Shown here in pieces: positions 24,754-33,164 of a stretch of 64,000 nt of DNA. Every line of letters begins with the position of its first letter. Within the stretch, counting starts at the first letter, position 1. A program made the translations under genes and the position numbers. The DNA is from Micromonospora endolithica (GTDB taxonomy: Bacteria; Actinomycetota; Actinomycetes; Mycobacteriales; Micromonosporaceae). Where the stretch lies: positions 62,001 through 126,000 of the forward strand of contig NZ_RBAK01000002.1 of NCBI RefSeq assembly GCF_003626595.1, read 5' to 3'. The notes under the pieces were generated by a model that did not search any database, was not told where the DNA came from, and saw only the letters and a list, made by a program, of their open reading frames with translations.

Positions 24754-25650
24754 ATGACCGACGCCCCGTACGGCCTCGCGCTCGGCGCCGGCCTGCTCGC
24801 CGCCGTCAACCCGTGCGGGTTCGCGTTGCTGCCCGCGTACCTGTCGATGCTGGTGCTCGGTGACGGCCCGGCGGACCGGCGCGGGCCGCTCGCGCCGGTG
24901 GGCCGGGCGCTGGCCCTGACCGGCGCGATGACCCTCGGGTTCGTCGCGGTGTTCGGCGCGTTCGGGCTGCTCGCCGGGCCGGCGGCGGACGCTGTGGCGC
25001 GCCGGCTGCCCTGGGTGTCGGTGGCGATCGGCCTGGCGCTGGTGGTGGCCGGCGGCTGGCTGCTCGCCGGCCGGCAGCTGCCCACGTTCGCGCCGCGCCT
25101 GGCCACCGGGCCGCAGGTACGGCGGCGGTTCGGCTCGATGGTGCTCTTCGGCGCGGCGTACGCGATCGCCTCCCTCGGCTGCACCATCGGCCCGTTCCTG
25201 GCCGTGGTGGTCGCCGGTTTCCGGGCCGGCAGTCCGCTGGCCGGGCTGGGCCTGTTCGTGACGTACGCGATCGGCATGGGCCTGGTGGTCGGCGCGGCGG
25301 CCCTGGCGGTGGCCCTGGCCCGGGAGTCGCTGGTGCGCCGCACCCGGCGGGCCGCGCCGCTGCTCGGCCGGGTGGCCGGTGCGCTGCTGGTGCTGACCGG
25401 CGGCTACGTCGCCTGGTACGGCTGGTACGAGATCCGCCTCTTCGGCGGGAGGGCCACCTCCGACGGGGTGGTCGACGCCGCCGGCCGGGTGCAGACCGCG
25501 CTCGCCGGGCGGCTGGACGGGCTGGGTCCGTGGTGGGTCGCGGCCGTCGCCGCCGCGCTGCTCGCGGTCGCCGCCGTCGTCACGGTGGTACGCCGCCGGC
25601 GCGCCGCCGAGCGCCCGGCCCCCGCCGCGGAGCCGGTCGACGTCGGCTGA
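24754..25650 (+). CDS. ccdA: CcdA-type transmembrane thiol-electron carrier
   Basis: A 298-residue membrane protein with about 7 TM segments. Two conserved cysteine motifs lie in equivalent helices: AAVNPCGFALLPAYLSML and GCTIGPFLAVV. This is the CcdA/DsbD-beta pattern, which carries reducing equivalents from cytoplasmic thioredoxin to exported thiol proteins. The C-terminus adds an extra TM and a basic tail. The preceding lipoprotein is the natural partner. Confidence 0.9.
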   Translation: MTDAPYGLALGAGLLAAVNPCGFALLPAYLSMLVLGDGPADRRGPLAPVGRALALTGAMTLGFVAVFGAFGLLAGPAADAVARRLPWVSVAIGLALVVAGGWLLAGRQLPTFAPRLATGPQVRRRFGSMVLFGAAYAIASLGCTIGPFLAVVVAGFRAGSPLAGLGLFVTYAIGMGLVVGAAALAVALARESLVRRTRRAAPLLGRVAGALLVLTGGYVAWYGWYEIRLFGGRATSDGVVDAAGRVQTALAGRLDGLGPWWVAAVAAALLAVAAVVTVVRRRRAAERPAPAAEPVDVG

Positions 25651-25653
25651 GCC

Positions 25654-25659
25654 TACGAT
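25654..25659 (+). promoter_or_regulatory. -10 element TACGAT, leaderless geometry
   Basis: TACGAT begins 3 nt after the ccdA stop and ends 6 nt before GTG 25666. Confidence 0.55.
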
Positions 25660-25665
25660 CGCGGG

Positions 25666-26115
25666 GTGTCTGACACCCCCGAGCTACGGTCCGCCGCTTT
25701 CGCCGAGCTGGACACGCGCACCTTCCACGACCTGCTCCGGCTGCGCATCGACGTCTTCGTCGTCGAGCAGGCCTGCCCCTACCCGGAACTGGACGGGCGG
25801 GACGTCGAGCCGGGCACCCGGCACCTGTGGCTGGCCGGGGACGCCGGGCCGCTCGCGTACCTGCGGATCCTGGCCGACCCGGGCGGCGTCGCCCGGATCG
25901 GTCGGGTGGTGGTGGCGCCGGCCGCGCGCGGCGGCGGCCACGCCGGGCGGCTGATGACAGCGGCCCTGGCCGAGGTCGGCGACCGGCCGTGCGCGCTGGA
26001 GGCGCAGTCGCACCTGGTCGACTTCTACGCCCGGCACGGGTTCACGGTCACCGGTCCGGACTACGTCGAGGACGGGATCCCGCACACCCCGATGCGGCGG
26101 AGTCCATTGACCTAG
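25666..26115 (+). CDS. ElaA-type GNAT acetyltransferase
   Basis: A 149-residue ElaA family member, recognised by LLRLRIDVFVVEQACPYPELDG near the N-terminus, the acetyl-CoA loop VVAPAARGGGHAGRLM and FYARHGFTVTGPDYVEDGIPH at the end. Its substrate is unknown in any organism I can recall. Its own promoter at 25654 separates it from ccdA. Confidence 0.9.
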   Translation: MSDTPELRSAAFAELDTRTFHDLLRLRIDVFVVEQACPYPELDGRDVEPGTRHLWLAGDAGPLAYLRILADPGGVARIGRVVVAPAARGGGHAGRLMTAALAEVGDRPCALEAQSHLVDFYARHGFTVTGPDYVEDGIPHTPMRRSPLT

Positions 26116-26235
26116 AACGATGGATGTGGGAATCTGCGGGCGGAGCCAGCACGAGAGCCACGCGGCCGGCCCGGGAGGGGCAACTCCCGGCGTGACCGGG
26201 CGTCGCCGTACTGATCCCTACCCCGGAGGGCTCAC

Positions 26236-27348
26236 GTGTCCACTCCGCTCCGATCACCCCGACTGCTCTGGCCGCTCGCCGTCGTGGCGACGGCCGTGCT
26301 GCTGCTGACCACCGCACTGGCCAACCCGGTCGCCGCGCACGGGTCGGTGGTCGACCCCGCGTCCCGCAACTACGGCTGTTGGCAGCGCTGGGGCAGCGAC
26401 TTCCAGAACCCCCGGATGGCCACCGAGGACCCGATGTGCTGGCAGGCCTGGCAGGCCAACTCGAACGCGATGTGGAACTGGAACGGCCTGTACCGGGAAG
26501 GTCTCGCCGGCAACCACCAGGGCGGCATCCCCAACGGCCAGTTGTGCAGTGGCGGCCGGGCCGAGGGCGGGCGGTACGACTCCCTCGACGCGATCGGGGC
26601 CTGGCGGACCACGCCGGTGGCCAACAGCTTCCGGGTCCGTCTCTTCGACGGCGCCAGCCACGGCGCCGACTACATCCGGGTGTACGCGACGAGGCAGGGC
26701 TTCGACGCGCTTACCGAGCCGCTGGGCTGGGACGACCTGGAACTGGTCGGCCAGATCGGCAACACCCCGGCGTCGCAGTGGCGGCCGGACACCAACGGTG
26801 TCTCCATCGACATCCCGGCGAACGCGCCCGGACGCTCGGGTCGGCACATCGTCTACACGATCTGGCAGGCCAGCCACTCCGACCAGTCGTACTACCTGTG
26901 CAGCGACGTGACCTTCGGCGGAGGCTCGACCCCGCCGCCGACCACGCCGCCGCCGACCACCCCGCCGCCCGTCACTCCCCCGCCGTCCACGCCGCCGCCC
27001 GTCACTCCGCCGCCGTCCACGCCGCCGCCGATGACGCCGCCGCCGGCCGGCGCGTGTACGGCCACCTACCGGGTGACCAGCCAGTGGTCCGGCGGTTTCC
27101 AGGGTGAGGTGACGGTGACCGCCGGCGGCGGTGCCGTGTCGAACTGGTCGGTGACCTGGCTCCTCGCCGACGGGCAACAGGTCAACCAGGCCTGGAACGC
27201 CACCGTCAGCACCAGCGGCAGCCGGGTCGTCGCCCGCAACGTGGCCTACAACGGCTCCCTCGGCGCCCGCGCGAGCACCACCTTCGGCTTCCTCGGCTCG
27301 TCCGGCGGCAGCAACCCGGTCCCGCAGTTGACCTGCACCGCCACCTGA
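26236..27348 (+). CDS. Secreted AA10 lytic polysaccharide monooxygenase with CBM2
   Basis: A 370-residue LPMO. Cleavage after PVAA exposes the copper-binding His35 in HGSVVDPASRNYGC. The catalytic domain includes CWQAWQANSNAMWNWNGLYR and ends YIWQ-like in VYTIWQASHSDQSYYLC. A linker of repeated PPPTT/PPPVT units (about residues 233-271) joins a C-terminal CBM2 (CTATYRVTSQWSGGFQGEV, NPVPQLTC). CBM2 usually binds cellulose or chitin. GTG 26236 is preceded by GGAGGG. It differs in accessory module from the LPMO at 18532. Confidence 0.93.
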   Translation: MSTPLRSPRLLWPLAVVATAVLLLTTALANPVAAHGSVVDPASRNYGCWQRWGSDFQNPRMATEDPMCWQAWQANSNAMWNWNGLYREGLAGNHQGGIPNGQLCSGGRAEGGRYDSLDAIGAWRTTPVANSFRVRLFDGASHGADYIRVYATRQGFDALTEPLGWDDLELVGQIGNTPASQWRPDTNGVSIDIPANAPGRSGRHIVYTIWQASHSDQSYYLCSDVTFGGGSTPPPTTPPPTTPPPVTPPPSTPPPVTPPPSTPPPMTPPPAGACTATYRVTSQWSGGFQGEVTVTAGGGAVSNWSVTWLLADGQQVNQAWNATVSTSGSRVVARNVAYNGSLGARASTTFGFLGSSGGSNPVPQLTCTAT

Positions 27349-27436
27349 GACCCGGCCGGGGTCGCGTTCCACTCCCTCCGGCGCGCGACCCCGGCCGGCC
27401 CGGGCTCGACCGGCGACCGTCGCCGCGACGGCGAAC

Positions 27437-27496
27437 GGCGTTAAGAAGGGGCCCTTCCTCTACGCCAGGCGTTAATAAGGGGCCCTTCCTTACACC
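27437..27496. repeat. 60-bp two-unit intergenic repeat, copy B
   Basis: On the minus strand: GGTGTAAGGAAGGGCCCC, TTATTAACGCC, then TAGAGGAAGGG and CTTAACGCC. The TAA at 27490-27492 within the repeat is the stop codon of hemQ. Confidence 0.85.
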
Positions 27497-28191
27497 AAGC
27501 CGTTGACGATGTCGGCTACCGAGCGGCGGCGGCCGGTGTAGAACGGCACCTCCTCGCGGACGTGCAGGCGGGCCCGGGACGCGCGCAGGTCCCGCATCAG
27601 GTCGACGATCCGGTGCAGCTCGTCGGCCTCGAAGGCGAGCAGCCACTCGTAGTCGCCGAGCGCGAACGAGGCGACCGTGTTGGCGCGGACGTCGGGGTAG
27701 CCGCGGGCCATCTGGCCGTGCTCGGCGAGCAGTTCCCGGCGCTCGGCGTCGGGCAGCAGGTACCACTCGTACGACCGCACGAACGGGTAGACGCACAGGT
27801 AGGAGCGGGCCTCCTCACCGGCCAGGAACGCCGGGATGTGGCTCTTGTTGAACTCCGCCGGGCGGTGCAGCGCCATCTGCGACCAGACCGGGGTGAGGGC
27901 CCGGCCCAGGGTGGTGCGGCGGAAACGCAGGTACGCGTCCTGGAGGGCGTCGCTGGACGCGGAGTGCCACCAGATCATCACGTCGGCGTCGGCGCGCAGG
28001 CCGGAGACGTCGTACGTGCCCCGGACCACGACGTCCTTGCCGGCCAGCTCCTCGAAGAGGGACTCGACCTCGCCGGTGACGTTCTCGCGCAGCGACGGGA
28101 GCGCGGCGCTGGCCCGGTACACCGACCACATGGTGTAGCGGATGCTGGCGTTGAGTTCCCGAAGCCGGGCCGCGTTGCTCTGCTCGGTCAT
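27490..28191 (-). CDS. hemQ: Coproheme decarboxylase (HemQ)
   Basis: A 233-residue chlorite-dismutase-family protein, the final enzyme of the coproporphyrin-dependent haem pathway; it decarboxylates two propionates of coproheme. Landmarks: [11 protein letters not shown] at the start, [19 protein letters not shown], the active-site tract [13 protein letters not shown], and the ferredoxin-like strand [20 protein letters not shown]. Length is standard. ATG 28191 overlaps the hemG stop (ATGA). The stop codon is supplied by a 60-bp repeat. Confidence 0.96.
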   Translation of the reverse strand: MTEQSNAARLRELNASIRYTMWSVYRASAALPSLRENVTGEVESLFEELAGKDVVVRGTYDVSGLRADADVMIWWHSASSDALQDAYLRFRRTTLGRALTPVWSQMALHRPAEFNKSHIPAFLAGEEARSYLCVYPFVRSYEWYLLPDAERRELLAEHGQMARGYPDVRANTVASFALGDYEWLLAFEADELHRIVDLMRDLRASRARLHVREEVPFYTGRRRSVADIVNGLV

Positions 28192-29597
28192 GATCCCGAT
28201 CCTCCCAGTGCAGTGATGATCTCTTCGGCCGCGGTGGCGCCGGAGCGTACGCAGACCGGGATGCCCACCCCGTCGTAGCCGGCGCCGGCCAGCGTCAGGG
28301 TGGGGTGTGCGGCGCGCAGGGCGCCCCGGGCGGTGGCCACCCGGACGGCGTGGCCGGGGGTGTACTGCGGCAGCGACCCGCCCCAGCGCTGCACGTGTCC
28401 CGCCACCGGGGCGGGCAGCGGGGCGCCGAGCACCGCCGACAGTTCCCGGTGCACGGTCGCGGCCAGGTCGGCGTCGGGGCGCTGGAGCTGCTCGGTGTCG
28501 CCGTACCGGCCGACCGACGCCCGGACCAGGGCCAGCCCGTCGGCCCGGCGCAGGTGCCCCCACTTGGTGGTGAAGAACGTGGACGCCTTGACCAGCAGCC
28601 CCTCGGTGGACGGCACCAGGAAACCGGACAGCTCCGGCAACGCGGGCTCCGGCAGCGCCAGCGTGACCAGCGCGACACTCGCGTAGTCCAGCCCGCCGAC
28701 CGCCGCCGCCACCTGCGGGGCGGTGCCCGCCAGCAGCCGCGCCGCCGGGCGGGCCGGCACGGCGAGGACCACGGCGTCCACGTCGACGAGCTCGGCGTCG
28801 CGGGTCGGGCCGACGGTCAGCCGCCAGCCGTCCCCGGCCGGATTCAGCTCACGCACCGCCGCGTTCGTGCGGATCGTCGCGCCGCTGGCCGCCACGGCGG
28901 CGTCGACCAGCGTGCTCAGCCCGCCGGCCAGGGTGCCGAACACCGGCGCGCCGGGTGCGCGGGGCGCCGCGGCCTGCGCCGCGCGGACCGCGCCGACCAG
29001 CGTGTGCGCGACCCGGGCGGCCCGGGCCAGCGCCGGCATCGTGGTGACCAGCGAGAGATCGTCGGCACGGCCGGCGTACACGCCGCCCAGCATCGGGTCG
29101 ACCAGCCGGTCCACCACCTCGTCGCCGAACCGGGCGCGGACCAGGGCACCGACCGCGACGTCGTCGGCCGCGCCGAGCAGCGGCCGGCCCTCGTCGGGGT
29201 CGGCGTCCGCCGCCGGCCGGGCGACCGAGGCCACCCGGTCCAGATCCCCGGGTACGCCGACCAGCGTGCCGCCCGGGATCGGGCGCAACGTGCCGTCGAC
29301 CACCAGCGCGGCCTGCCCGACGGTGGGGTGCACGATGCGGTCGGCCAGACCGAGCCGGCGGACCAGGGCCACCGCGGCCGACTCGCCGCCGGCCGGGTCA
29401 CGCATCAGGAACGACTCGGCGCCGAACTCGACCGGCGAGCCGGCCAGTTCGCCGGTGCGCAGCTTGCCGCCGGTCGCGCCGGACTGCTCGTACACGGTGA
29501 TCTCGGTGCCGGCGGGCGCCTGGTCGCGCAACCGGACCGCGGCGGCCAGGCCGGCGATCCCGCCGCCGACCACCGCCACCCGCCACGGCGTCCGCAC
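28188..29597 (-). CDS. hemG: Coproporphyrinogen III oxidase (HemG/HemY type)
   Basis: A 469-residue FAD-dependent oxidase that forms coproporphyrin III. The dinucleotide fold is [19 protein letters not shown]; substrate-side motifs include [24 protein letters not shown] and the C-terminal FAD motif [23 protein letters not shown] 29597 lies 5 nt after the hemE stop and the end overlaps hemQ. With HemQ and no ferrochelatase neighbour visible, it belongs to the Gram-positive coproporphyrin branch. Confidence 0.95.
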   Translation of the reverse strand: MRTPWRVAVVGGGIAGLAAAVRLRDQAPAGTEITVYEQSGATGGKLRTGELAGSPVEFGAESFLMRDPAGGESAAVALVRRLGLADRIVHPTVGQAALVVDGTLRPIPGGTLVGVPGDLDRVASVARPAADADPDEGRPLLGAADDVAVGALVRARFGDEVVDRLVDPMLGGVYAGRADDLSLVTTMPALARAARVAHTLVGAVRAAQAAAPRAPGAPVFGTLAGGLSTLVDAAVAASGATIRTNAAVRELNPAGDGWRLTVGPTRDAELVDVDAVVLAVPARPAARLLAGTAPQVAAAVGGLDYASVALVTLALPEPALPELSGFLVPSTEGLLVKASTFFTTKWGHLRRADGLALVRASVGRYGDTEQLQRPDADLAATVHRELSAVLGAPLPAPVAGHVQRWGGSLPQYTPGHAVRVATARGALRAAHPTLTLAGAGYDGVGIPVCVRSGATAAEEIITALGGSGS

Positions 29598-29602
29598 GGT
29601 GC

Positions 29603-30697
29603 TCAGCCCTGGTCGGCCGGGCCGGCGGACAGCTCGTGCACCAGGGCCACCACCCGGGTCAGCACGTCGGGATCGGTCTCCGGGAGCACCCCGTGCCCCA
29701 GGTTGAACACGTGGCCGGGCGCCGCGCGGCCCTGCTCCAGGATGCGCCGCACCTCCGCCTCCACCACCGGCCAGGGGGCGAGCAGCACGCACGGGTCGAG
29801 GTTGCCCTGCACGGCCCGGTCCGGTCCGATCCGGCCGGTGGCGACGTCCAGGGGCGTACGCCAGTCGACGCCGACCACGTCGGCGCCGGCCTCACCCATG
29901 GTGCTCAGCAGTTCGCCGGTGCCGACCCCGAAGTGGATGCGGGGCACCCCGGCGTCGGCGAGGCCGGCCAGCACGGCGGCGGAGTGCGGCAGCACGAAGC
30001 GCCGGTAGTCGGCCTCGGAGAGCGCGCCGGCCCACGAGTCGAAGAGCTGCACCGCCGAGACGCCGGCGTCGATCTGCACCCGGAGGAACGCCAGGGTGAT
30101 CTCGGCCAGCCGGCCGGCGAGGGCGTGCCACAGCTCGGGCTGGCCGTACATGAGCGCCTTGGTCTTCGCGTGGGTCCGCGAGGGGCCGCCCTCGACCAGG
30201 TAGCTGGCCAGGGTGAACGGCGCGCCGGCGAACCCGATCAGCGGGGTGTCGCCCAGCTCGGCGACGAGCAGCCGGACGGCCTCGTCCACGTAGGACACGT
30301 CGTCGCGGGTGATCGGTCGGATCTTCTCGACCTGGTCGAGGGTGCGCACCGGCTCGGCGACGACCGGCCCGGTTCCGGGCACGATGTCCAGGTCGACCCC
30401 GGCGGCGGCGACCGGTACGACGATGTCGCTGAACAGGATCGCCGCGTCCACGCCGTGCCTGCGGACCGGTTGCAGGGTGATCTCGGTGACCAGGTCGGGG
30501 CGGCGGCAGGACTCCAGCATCGCGACGTTGGCCCGGATCTGCCGGTACTCGGGCAGCGAGCGGCCCGCCTGACGCATGAACCAGACCGGGGTGTGCGGAA
30601 CGGGCCGGCGGCGGCACGCCCGGACGAAGGGAGAGTCGGCCGGTCCGCGGCGGGGGTCGTCGTCTCGGGCGACGGTGCCCGTGGTGTCGGTGGTCAT
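29603..30697 (-). CDS. hemE: Uroporphyrinogen decarboxylase
   Basis: A 364-residue enzyme that makes coproporphyrinogen III from uroporphyrinogen III. The family signature is [15 protein letters not shown] near residue 38, with the later [19 protein letters not shown] and [12 protein letters not shown] motifs. It is the first gene of a hemE-hemG-hemQ operon on the minus strand. Its upstream region contains copy C of the 60-bp repeat, shared with the divergent DUF3000 gene. Confidence 0.97.
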   Translation of the reverse strand: MTTDTTGTVARDDDPRRGPADSPFVRACRRRPVPHTPVWFMRQAGRSLPEYRQIRANVAMLESCRRPDLVTEITLQPVRRHGVDAAILFSDIVVPVAAAGVDLDIVPGTGPVVAEPVRTLDQVEKIRPITRDDVSYVDEAVRLLVAELGDTPLIGFAGAPFTLASYLVEGGPSRTHAKTKALMYGQPELWHALAGRLAEITLAFLRVQIDAGVSAVQLFDSWAGALSEADYRRFVLPHSAAVLAGLADAGVPRIHFGVGTGELLSTMGEAGADVVGVDWRTPLDVATGRIGPDRAVQGNLDPCVLLAPWPVVEAEVRRILEQGRAAPGHVFNLGHGVLPETDPDVLTRVVALVHELSAGPADQG

Positions 30698-30731
30698 CGC
30701 GGCAATCGTGCCACGCGCCCCACCCCCCCTC

Positions 30732-30790
30732 GAAAGGAAGGGCCCCCGGTTAACGCCTCAGGTAGAGGAAGGGCCCCCGCTTAACAAGCC
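30732..30790. repeat. 60-bp two-unit intergenic repeat, copy C
   Basis: On the plus strand: GAAAGGAAGGGCCCCCGG, TTAACGCCTCAGG, TAGAGGAAGGGCCCCC and GCTTAACAAGC. It lies between divergent hemE and the DUF3000 gene and is one of the clearest copies, with both units nearly identical. Confidence 0.85.
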
Positions 30791-30847
30791 GTCCCGGGTG
30801 CGGGCGGCTTTCGGCGCGCCGTACGGGTCGGTGGCCGGCCGGCGGCT

Positions 30848-30853
30848 TACGCT
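30848..30853 (+). promoter_or_regulatory. -10 element TACGCT, leaderless geometry
   Basis: TACGCT ends 6 nt before ATG 30860; no Shine-Dalgarno sequence is present. Confidence 0.6.
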
Positions 30854-30859
30854 TCCGGC

Positions 30860-31432
30860 ATGGCCCCCCCGATCGCGCTCCCGGAGACGTTCGCCCGCGC
30901 GGTCGCCGGGTTGCGGTCGGCCGCGCCCCGGCCGGAGATCCTGCTGGAGGAGGTGGGCGCGCCGCAGCGGCTCGCCCCGTACGCCTTCGCGCTGTCCGCG
31001 ACCGTGCTGCGCGACGGCGACGAGGTGGCCACCGGCCGGCTGATCCTGCTGCACGACCCGGCCGGGCACGAGGCGTGGCAGGGCACCCTGCGGCTGGTCA
31101 CCTACGTGACCGCGGAGCTGGAGGTGGACCTGGCCGCCGACCCGCTGCTGCCCGGGGTGGGCTGGACGTGGCTGACCGACGCCCTGGACGCGCAGGACGC
31201 CGGGCACCGGGCGATCGGCGGCACGATCACCCAGACGATGTCGACCCGGTTCGGTGACCTGGCCGGGCCGCCGGCCGCCGGGGACGTCGAGATCCGGGCC
31301 TCGTGGACGCCGGTCGACGACGACCTCGCCCCGCACCTGGACGCCTGGTGCGCGCTGCTCGCCTCGACCGCCGGGCTGCCCCCGCCCGGGGTGACCGCCC
31401 TGCCCGAGCGGCGCCCGGCGGGCGCCGCCTGA
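30860..31432 (+). CDS. DUF3000 family protein
   Basis: A 190-residue protein matching the actinobacterial DUF3000 family: ALPETFARAVAGLRSA, RLAPYAFALSATV, GWTWLTDALDAQDAGHRAIG and GGTITQTMSTRFGDL. It corresponds by position to M. tuberculosis Rv2680, next to RNase D. Function unknown. Confidence 0.9.
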   Translation: MAPPIALPETFARAVAGLRSAAPRPEILLEEVGAPQRLAPYAFALSATVLRDGDEVATGRLILLHDPAGHEAWQGTLRLVTYVTAELEVDLAADPLLPGVGWTWLTDALDAQDAGHRAIGGTITQTMSTRFGDLAGPPAAGDVEIRASWTPVDDDLAPHLDAWCALLASTAGLPPPGVTALPERRPAGAA

Positions 31433-31544
31433 TCGGGGTTTTTGCCCGGACCGCACCGCGTCGTCCGGTTACTCCGCGGACATCCGGACGCCATCGGACC
31501 GACACACCCCGGACCGGCTGCACACGCGGATTCGACTCGCGCAC

Positions 31545-31550
31545 TAGGGT
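31545..31550 (+). promoter_or_regulatory. -10 element TAGGGT, leaderless geometry
   Basis: TAGGGT ends 6 nt before GTG 31557 of the RNase D gene. Confidence 0.6.
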
Positions 31551-31556
31551 TGTCAG

Positions 31557-32903
31557 GTGACCGACGAACCACCCCTGCGCCGTCGGGCCGCCGAAAGTCG
31601 TACGGGAAACGCACCGCACCACCCGCCGTCGGCCCTGCCGGAGCCGGAGGACGCGGGAGACCACCCGACCGACGGTGGGCCCGTTCCGCTGACCGCGCCC
31701 CGCGACGGCACGCCCCAACCGGTGGCCACCCCGACCGAACTCGACGAGGTCGTGGCCCGCTTCGCGGCGGGCAGCGGTCCGGTGGCGCTGGACGCCGAGC
31801 GCGCCTCGGGATACCGCTACAGCCAGCGCGCGTACCTGGTGCAGTTGCGCCGGGCCGGCGCGGGCACGGTGCTGATCGACCCGTTGCCGCTGCCCGACCT
31901 GACCGCGCTCGACGAGGTGATCGGCGAGGCCGAGTGGGTGCTCCACGCGGCCAGCCAGGATCTGGCGTGCCTGGCTGAGCTGGGCCTGCGCCCGCGCCGC
32001 CTCTTCGACACCGAGCTGGCCGCCCGGCTGGCCGGCTTCGAGCGGGTCGGGCTGGCCGCGCTGACCGAGCAGCTGCTGGGCTACAGCCTGGAGAAGCACC
32101 ACTCGGCCGCCGACTGGTCCAGCCGACCGCTGCCCGAGTCGTGGTTGACCTATGCCGCGCTGGACGTGGAGATGCTCGTCGACCTGCGCGACGCCCTCGA
32201 CGCCGAGCTGGCCCGGCAGGGCAAGTCGGAGTGGGCGGCGGAGGAGTTCGCCGCCCTGGTGCACAACGGCGCCCGCCCGCCCCGGGTGCGCGCCGAGCCG
32301 TGGCGACGCACGTCAGGCATCCACCGGGTACGCGGGGCGCGGGCGCAGGCCCGGGTGAGGTCCCTCTGGTACGCCCGGGACCAGATCGCCGCCCGCCGGG
32401 ACGCCGCTCCCGGGCGGGTGCTGCCCGACTCGGCGATCGTCGCCGCCGCCGAGCTGGACCCGAAGGACGAGAAGACCCTGTTGACGCTGCCGGGCTTCGG
32501 GGGTCGGTCGGTGCGCCGCCTGGCCCGCACCTGGCTGTCCGCGCTGGACGACGCGCGGCAGTTGCCGGACGACGCGTTGCCGGTCGCGCCGACGGTGGAG
32601 GGCCCCCCGCCGCCGCACCGCTGGGCCGAGCGGGATCCGGTGGCGGCGGCCCGGTTGGCCCGGTGCCGTGAGGTGGTGGTCCGCATCGCGGGCACCCACG
32701 ACCTGCCGGCGGAGAACCTGATCACCCCGGACTCGATCCGGCGGCTGGCCTGGATCCCGCCGGAGGAGATCACCGAGCAGACGGTGGCGGAGACGCTGCG
32801 GGGCTTCGGCGCCCGCGAGTGGCAGGTCGCTCTCCTGACCGCCGACCTGACCACCGCTCTCCCCGACCCCCCGCCGCCGCCGACCCCGGACACCGCTGGT
32901 TGA
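31557..32903 (+). CDS. rnd: Ribonuclease D-like 3'-5' exonuclease with HRDC domain
   Basis: A 448-residue RNase D. After about 60 residues of low-complexity N-terminus, the DEDD exonuclease motifs are VALDAERASGYRY (Asp, Glu), LHAASQDLACL (Asp) and YAALDVEMLVDL (Asp with Tyr, DEDDy type). An HRDC domain follows (KDEKTLLTLPGFGGRSVRR). It should trim structured RNAs such as tRNA precursors. It is the Rv2681 counterpart. The TGA lies at the edge of a hairpin. Confidence 0.93.
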   Translation: MTDEPPLRRRAAESRTGNAPHHPPSALPEPEDAGDHPTDGGPVPLTAPRDGTPQPVATPTELDEVVARFAAGSGPVALDAERASGYRYSQRAYLVQLRRAGAGTVLIDPLPLPDLTALDEVIGEAEWVLHAASQDLACLAELGLRPRRLFDTELAARLAGFERVGLAALTEQLLGYSLEKHHSAADWSSRPLPESWLTYAALDVEMLVDLRDALDAELARQGKSEWAAEEFAALVHNGARPPRVRAEPWRRTSGIHRVRGARAQARVRSLWYARDQIAARRDAAPGRVLPDSAIVAAAELDPKDEKTLLTLPGFGGRSVRRLARTWLSALDDARQLPDDALPVAPTVEGPPPPHRWAERDPVAAARLARCREVVVRIAGTHDLPAENLITPDSIRRLAWIPPEEITEQTVAETLRGFGAREWQVALLTADLTTALPDPPPPPTPDTAG

Positions 32904-32957
32904 TCATGGCGTGTCGGCGCGACACGCCCCGGGCGTGCCGACCACAGCGCCATGATC
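32902..32957. repeat. GATCATG-ended inverted repeat, copy 2
   Basis: Outer arms GATCATGGCG (32902-32911) and CGCCATGATC (32948-32957) are perfect complements. Inside is a second stem, GGCGTGTCG with CGACACGCC. It overlaps the last base pairs of the RNase D stop codon and probably ends that transcript. It shares its GATCATG ends with copy 1 at 13807. Confidence 0.75.
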
Positions 32958-33057
32958 GACCCCGGGTCGCGGGAGCGGCCGGGGGCGGGGGCCGGAGAGG
33001 CCGGGGTTCGGGCGGGAGTGTGGGGTGGGCCACACGGGGGTGGGTGCCGGCATTGGT

Positions 33058-33073
33058 TACCCGCGAGTAGCAT
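33058..33073 (+). promoter_or_regulatory. Operator-like palindrome over the -10 of fadA-fadB
   Basis: TACCCGCGAGTA (33058-33069) is a palindrome with one mismatch and a CGCG centre. It overlaps TAGCAT (33068-33073), a probable -10 about 90 nt before the GTG of fadA. A TetR-type repressor of fatty-acid degradation could bind here. Confidence 0.5.
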
Positions 33074-33164
33074 CCGGGGGAACACGCCCGTGCCGGCGAC
33101 CTGATCCCCTTCGCGCTGCGTCTGTCGGCGCGGAGACCGGGTTTCGGTCGAAGAGGAGGCTCAA

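Noticed and set aside
26171..26190. CCGGGAG/CTCCCGG hairpin before the second LPMO as a riboswitch
   Set aside because: Too short and simple; no conserved aptamer elements are visible.
26931..27050. PPPTT/PPPVT DNA repeat as a possible mobile or CRISPR-like array
   Set aside because: It is an in-frame coding linker between the LPMO catalytic domain and CBM2.
28305..30008. Plus-strand frames opposite the haem operon
   Set aside because: Antisense shadows of hemG and hemE with His/Arg/Gly-rich translation.
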